Origin: Glaciecola sp. XM2
GTDB taxonomy: Bacteria > Pseudomonadota > Gammaproteobacteria > Enterobacterales > Alteromonadaceae
Direction of reading: 5' to 3'
DNA length: 64,000 nucleotides
NCBI RefSeq assembly: GCF_018595715.1
Contig: NZ_JAHEOJ010000025.1
Span: 128,300-192,299, forward strand
A model generated the notes under the pieces. The model did no database searches, was not told where the DNA came from, and saw nothing but the letters and a program-made list of their open reading frames with translations. The position numbers and the translations under genes were made by a program. Position 1 is the first letter of the stretch. Every line of letters starts with the position of its first letter. Shown piece after piece: positions 62,670 through 64,000 of this stretch.

Positions 62670-64000
62670 TTAAGCGGCGCTAACCGGGTTAATTAAAAGA
62701 TTACCCACTTTATCTACAGTGGCAGCATAGCCAGGTAAAATAACCGTGGTTGAATCCATTTCACCGACAATACATGGACCTGGAACAAGCAGCCCTACCC
62801 CTAACTTCTCGCGTTCGTATATCGCCGCATTGTGATATTGGCCATCGTGATATATTTTAGTATCTGCAATTTTACACGCACCTAAGTCAGTATTACCGCT
62901 GATTTGCTTACCTTCAGGAAGCGCTTGTGACGCTGCCGATACAATCGCACGCACCATGACAATTTCATGACCTTCCTCTAAAGCGAAAGTGAACAATTGC
63001 GTATGCTCTTCATCAAATCGTTTGACCAATAAATCAAGGCCATTTGCCTCAAAGTCAGCTTGTGAACACTCAATAGAAAGTTGGAAGGCTTGGCCGGTAT
63101 AGCGCACATCCGCCTGCAATGTTACTTCTAGTTGGTCTTTACTGATGCCATCTGCAATTAAAGTCGCCGCAGCTTTATCCGTCAGCTCGCCAAATAGCTC
63201 AGCAAGCGATGCTTGGTCGGTGTCTTTAATTAACGTTACATAGGTTTTAGATGCCTCATCTTTGACCACGGTTGTGGCATCACCATAGGCACACAATACG
63301 CCCGGGCCCGGTGGAATAATCGTCGGCCACGAATCGGTCAAAATACCCAGCGCGTTGGCATGTAAAGGCCCTGCACCACCAAAGCCCACTAAAGCAAAGT
63401 CTCGTGGGTCAAAGCCTTGCTCCACCGACACCAAGCGAAGGGCACCAAACATGGCCTCGTTGGCAATGCGGACAATCCCTTCGGCGGCTTCTTCGACAGA
63501 AATTTCCATCGCATCTGCGACTTTTTTCACCGCTGCGACAGCGGCTTCTTTATTGATGGCCATTTTGCCGCCGAGCTGCACGTCTGATGGTAAATATCCA
63601 AGCACGACGTTTGCGTCGCATACCGTAGGCTCTTCGCCGCCTTTCATGTAAGCTGCAGGCCCAGGTTTTGCACCAGCGGACTCTGGACCCACGCGTAAAG
63701 CCTTGGTTAACTCAGGTACAAATGCTAGTGAACCTCCACCGGCGCCTACTGTGCGCACATCTACCGAAGGCGCTCTGACCACAACATCGCCTACGCGAGT
63801 CTCACGGCGAATTCTTGCTTTTGCATTTTGAATCAACGCCACGTCGGTCGAGGTTCCCCCCATATCGAAGGTGAGAATATTGTCGTACCCAGCGGCTGAT
63901 GCAAAATGAATCGCGCCTGATACACCACCAGCAGGACCACTCATTAATAAGTTGACCGGATTATCAGCAGCCGCATTAGCAGACGCTAAACCACCATCTG
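62670..64000 (-). CDS. hyuA: N-methylhydantoinase / hydantoin utilisation protein A, cut by window end
   Basis: The frame remains open to the right edge; about 440 C-terminal residues are visible. It contains DGGLASANAAADNPVNLLMSG, then PAGGVSGAIHF, the actin-like phosphate loop LTFDMGGTSTDVALI, VGAGGGSLAFV, SAGAKPGPAAYMKGGEEPTV and GFGGAGPLHA, all typical of HyuA/OplA alpha subunits. The ASKHA-type ATPase provides energy for ring opening in complex with HyuB. The N-terminus lies outside. The three genes hyuA, hyuB and the amidase form an operon on the minus strand. Confidence 0.95.
   Translation of the reverse strand, partial: DGGLASANAAADNPVNLLMSGPAGGVSGAIHFASAAGYDNILTFDMGGTSTDVALIQNAKARIRRETRVGDVVVRAPSVDVRTVGAGGGSLAFVPELTKALRVGPESAGAKPGPAAYMKGGEEPTVCDANVVLGYLPSDVQLGGKMAINKEAAVAAVKKVADAMEISVEEAAEGIVRIANEAMFGALRLVSVEQGFDPRDFALVGFGGAGPLHANALGILTDSWPTIIPPGPGVLCAYGDATTVVKDEASKTYVTLIKDTDQASLAELFGELTDKAAATLIADGISKDQLEVTLQADVRYTGQAFQLSIECSQADFEANGLDLLVKRFDEEHTQLFTFALEEGHEIVMVRAIVSAASQALPEGKQISGNTDLGACKIADTKIYHDGQYHNAAIYEREKLGVGLLVPGPCIVGEMDSTTVILPGYAATVDKVGNLLINPVSAA

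Noticed and set aside
1-64000. tRNA, rRNA, CRISPR or insertion sequences
   Set aside because: Reading both strands of the intergenic regions I found no cloverleaf with a CCA end, no rRNA segments, no spaced direct repeats and no transposase or terminal repeats.

Overview
This 64-kb window looks like the chromosome of a marine gammaproteobacterium, most probably of the Alteromonadales (Alteromonas/Aestuariibacter/Glaciecola type). The evidence is the order lptM-lysA-dapF-DUF484-xerC-yigB followed later by uvrD, an expanded version of the enterobacterial block, together with YghU, RraA, RarD, SelO and the codon and start usage (some GTG/TTG starts, ATGA overlaps). Coding density is about 90 percent. 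I found no rRNA, tRNA, CRISPR array, insertion sequence or integrated phage.

Layout. 1-2.8 kb, minus strand: a PhoPQ-like two-component system with a PepSY protein, a His-Asn repeat glycine-zipper protein, and rraA. 3-14 kb, mostly plus: a PAP2 phosphatase and an MJ1255-type glycosyltransferase, then lptM, lysA, dapF, DUF484, xerC and a HAD phosphatase, then yghU, cysE (minus) and uvrD. 14-26 kb: an RND efflux pair, rarD, an ExoA-type AP endonuclease, a truncated gene remnant with a strong terminator, a thiolase, an orphan solute-binding protein, recQ, a GST and a cytochrome c lipoprotein. 26-36 kb: selO, a large 7TMR-DISM/PAS/GGDEF/EAL protein, ribA, tpm, a small Omp85-like outer-membrane protein and a long GST-like protein. 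36-39.8 kb, minus: nitrilase, ATP-grasp protein, feoB and feoA with a probable Fur box.

39.9-48.6 kb, minus: an eight-gene operon that I consider the most unusual system here. It encodes a TolQ/ExbB/MotA-like channel protein, two paralogous TolR/ExbD/MotB-like subunits that carry periplasmic von Willebrand A domains, a 53-residue membrane peptide, a protein with four PEGA repeats and a cysteine-free formylglycine-generating-enzyme fold, a membrane-anchored helical repeat protein, a lipoprotein and a secreted Gly-rich protein. Together they suggest an undescribed proton-motive-force-driven trans-envelope machine.

48.6-55.6 kb: a double PRC-barrel protein, a coiled-coil lipoprotein, a PlsC-like acyltransferase, a TerB-like protein and an unrecognised 144-residue protein, then a compact contractile-injection cassette (sheath, tube, VgrG spike, PAAR tip) on the minus strand. 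It is preceded by a translationally coupled 27-codon ORF. The baseplate wedge, LysM protein, tape measure and ATPase of complete systems are not in this window.

55.9-64 kb: a lipoprotein alpha/beta hydrolase, an OlsF-like two-domain acyltransferase, a methyltransferase, and a catabolic operon (hydantoinase A, cut by the window edge, hydantoinase B, and an isochorismatase-family amidase) that fits conversion of a hydantoin to an N-carbamoyl amino acid and then to the amino acid. All functional calls rest on motifs and family recall; no database search was run.
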